DNA of 14,210 nucleotides. Source: Candidatus Schekmanbacteria bacterium (GTDB taxonomy: Bacteria > Schekmanbacteria > GWA2-38-11 > J061). Both the position numbers and the translations under genes were made by a program. Shown here in pieces: positions 13,969 through 14,210 of the stretch (positions within the stretch are counted from its first letter, which is position 1; each line of letters begins with the position of its first letter). The notes below the pieces were generated by a model that saw nothing but the letters and a program-made list of their open reading frames with translations, had not been told where the DNA came from and did no database searches. The stretch lies in contig RFHX01000354.1 in NCBI GenBank assembly GCA_003695725.1, positions 1 through 14,210 of the forward strand, in the 5' to 3' direction.

Positions 13969-13998
13969 AATATACATGTTTTGAAAGAAAGATGTCAA
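13969..13998 (-). promoter_or_regulatory. sigma-70-type promoter upstream of the receiver-cytochrome gene
   Basis: On the minus strand a perfect -35 TTGACA (13993-13998) is followed after 18 bases by TATATT (13969-13974), five of six matches to the -10. Transcription would start near 13962, about 43 bases before the ATG at 13919. Confidence 0.5.
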
Positions 13999-14022
13999 TA
14001 AACAGCTTTCCTTAGAATAGTT

Positions 14023-14038
14023 TGCAATTATTATGCCA
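14023..14038 (-). promoter_or_regulatory. sigma-54-type (-24/-12) promoter upstream of the receiver-cytochrome gene
   Basis: The minus strand reads TGGCATAATAATTGCA, which fits TGGCAC-N5-TTGCA with one mismatch (T for C). The GG and GC doublets have the required spacing. Transcription would begin near 14011, about 90 bases before the start codon and upstream of the sigma-70 candidate. No upstream activator site could be identified in the bases left before the window edge. Confidence 0.55.
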
Positions 14039-14210
14039 ACCAACAAAGAAAATCTTTTTTTCATCAACTATTTGAAATAAAAGGATATTTTAGTGATTTT
14101 AAAAAAATGGGGAAAAATATAAACTCTAAGTATGAGACATTATGTCAAATTAGAAAGGACATTTAAAGATAATAAAGAGAGTTATTTGCTACAAATGATT
14201 AGGTTGATAA

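Larger units (their letters stand above)
13931..14210. other. AT-rich leader/intergenic region, no convincing gene
   Basis: About 280 bases to the right edge hold the two promoters for the respiratory cluster. Beyond 14040 I see only AT-rich sequence. A plus-strand frame from an ATG at 14132 stays open to the window end (26 codons) but has no ribosome site or recognisable content, so it is not called. Confidence 0.5.

Noticed and set aside
14132-14210. Plus-strand frame open to the right window edge
   Set aside because: Only 26 codons, with no ribosome site, promoter or recognisable sequence; it cannot be told from chance without the next bases.
1-14210. CRISPR array, tRNA/rRNA genes, insertion sequences or prophage
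   Set aside because: No regularly spaced direct repeats, tRNA-like cloverleaf, transposase, integrase or phage genes were seen on either strand.

Overview
The window comes from an AT-rich, Gram-negative bacterium. ADP-heptose synthesis (HldE) and nucleotide-amino-sugar genes point to an outer membrane with LPS. A b6-type cytochrome complex next to large multiheme c cytochromes points to an anaerobic or facultative respiratory lifestyle, of the kind seen in Desulfobacterota, Nitrospirota and related deep lineages. A well-spaced sigma-54-type promoter fits such lineages. The species cannot be named from this sequence.

Left part (1-8580), cell-surface sugar metabolism. An FAD-dependent L-2-hydroxyglutarate oxidase-like gene runs off the left edge (minus strand). 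Next, on the minus strand, are a hexapeptide-repeat acyltransferase (WbpD-like) and a Gfo/Idh/MocA oxidoreductase. A DegT-family PLP aminotransferase (WbpE-like) lies divergently on the plus strand. The oxidoreductase, aminotransferase and acyltransferase together make a plausible route to a UDP-2,3-diacetamido sugar or its uronic acid. Converging on the aminotransferase is a minus-strand operon: a deoxyhypusine-synthase-like protein of unknown function, bifunctional HldE, and a WecB-type UDP-GlcNAc 2-epimerase. A second, diverged DegT aminotransferase, starting at TTG, lies upstream of that operon.

Middle (8581-9066): a 486-base stretch with no convincing gene. It holds a promoter for the second aminotransferase and several short perfect inverted repeats, some of which may be weak terminators for the respiratory operon.

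Right part (9067-13925), one minus-strand respiratory cluster. In transcription order it encodes: a CheY-like receiver domain fused through one membrane helix to a NapC/NrfH-like, 12-haem periplasmic cytochrome; a Rieske iron-sulfur protein; a cytochrome b6-type protein with the four haem-ligand histidines and the cysteine expected to bind haem ci; a subunit-IV-type protein with the PEWY Qo motif; and a membrane-anchored 9-haem cytochrome c. No cytochrome f or c1 gene is present, so the 9-haem protein probably accepts electrons from the Rieske protein. A sigma-54-type promoter and a sigma-70 promoter stand in tandem upstream (13969-14038).

The most interesting item is the receiver-multihaem fusion. 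It puts a phosphorylatable cytoplasmic domain and a periplasmic electron-transfer chain in one polypeptide, at the head of a quinol-oxidising complex operon.
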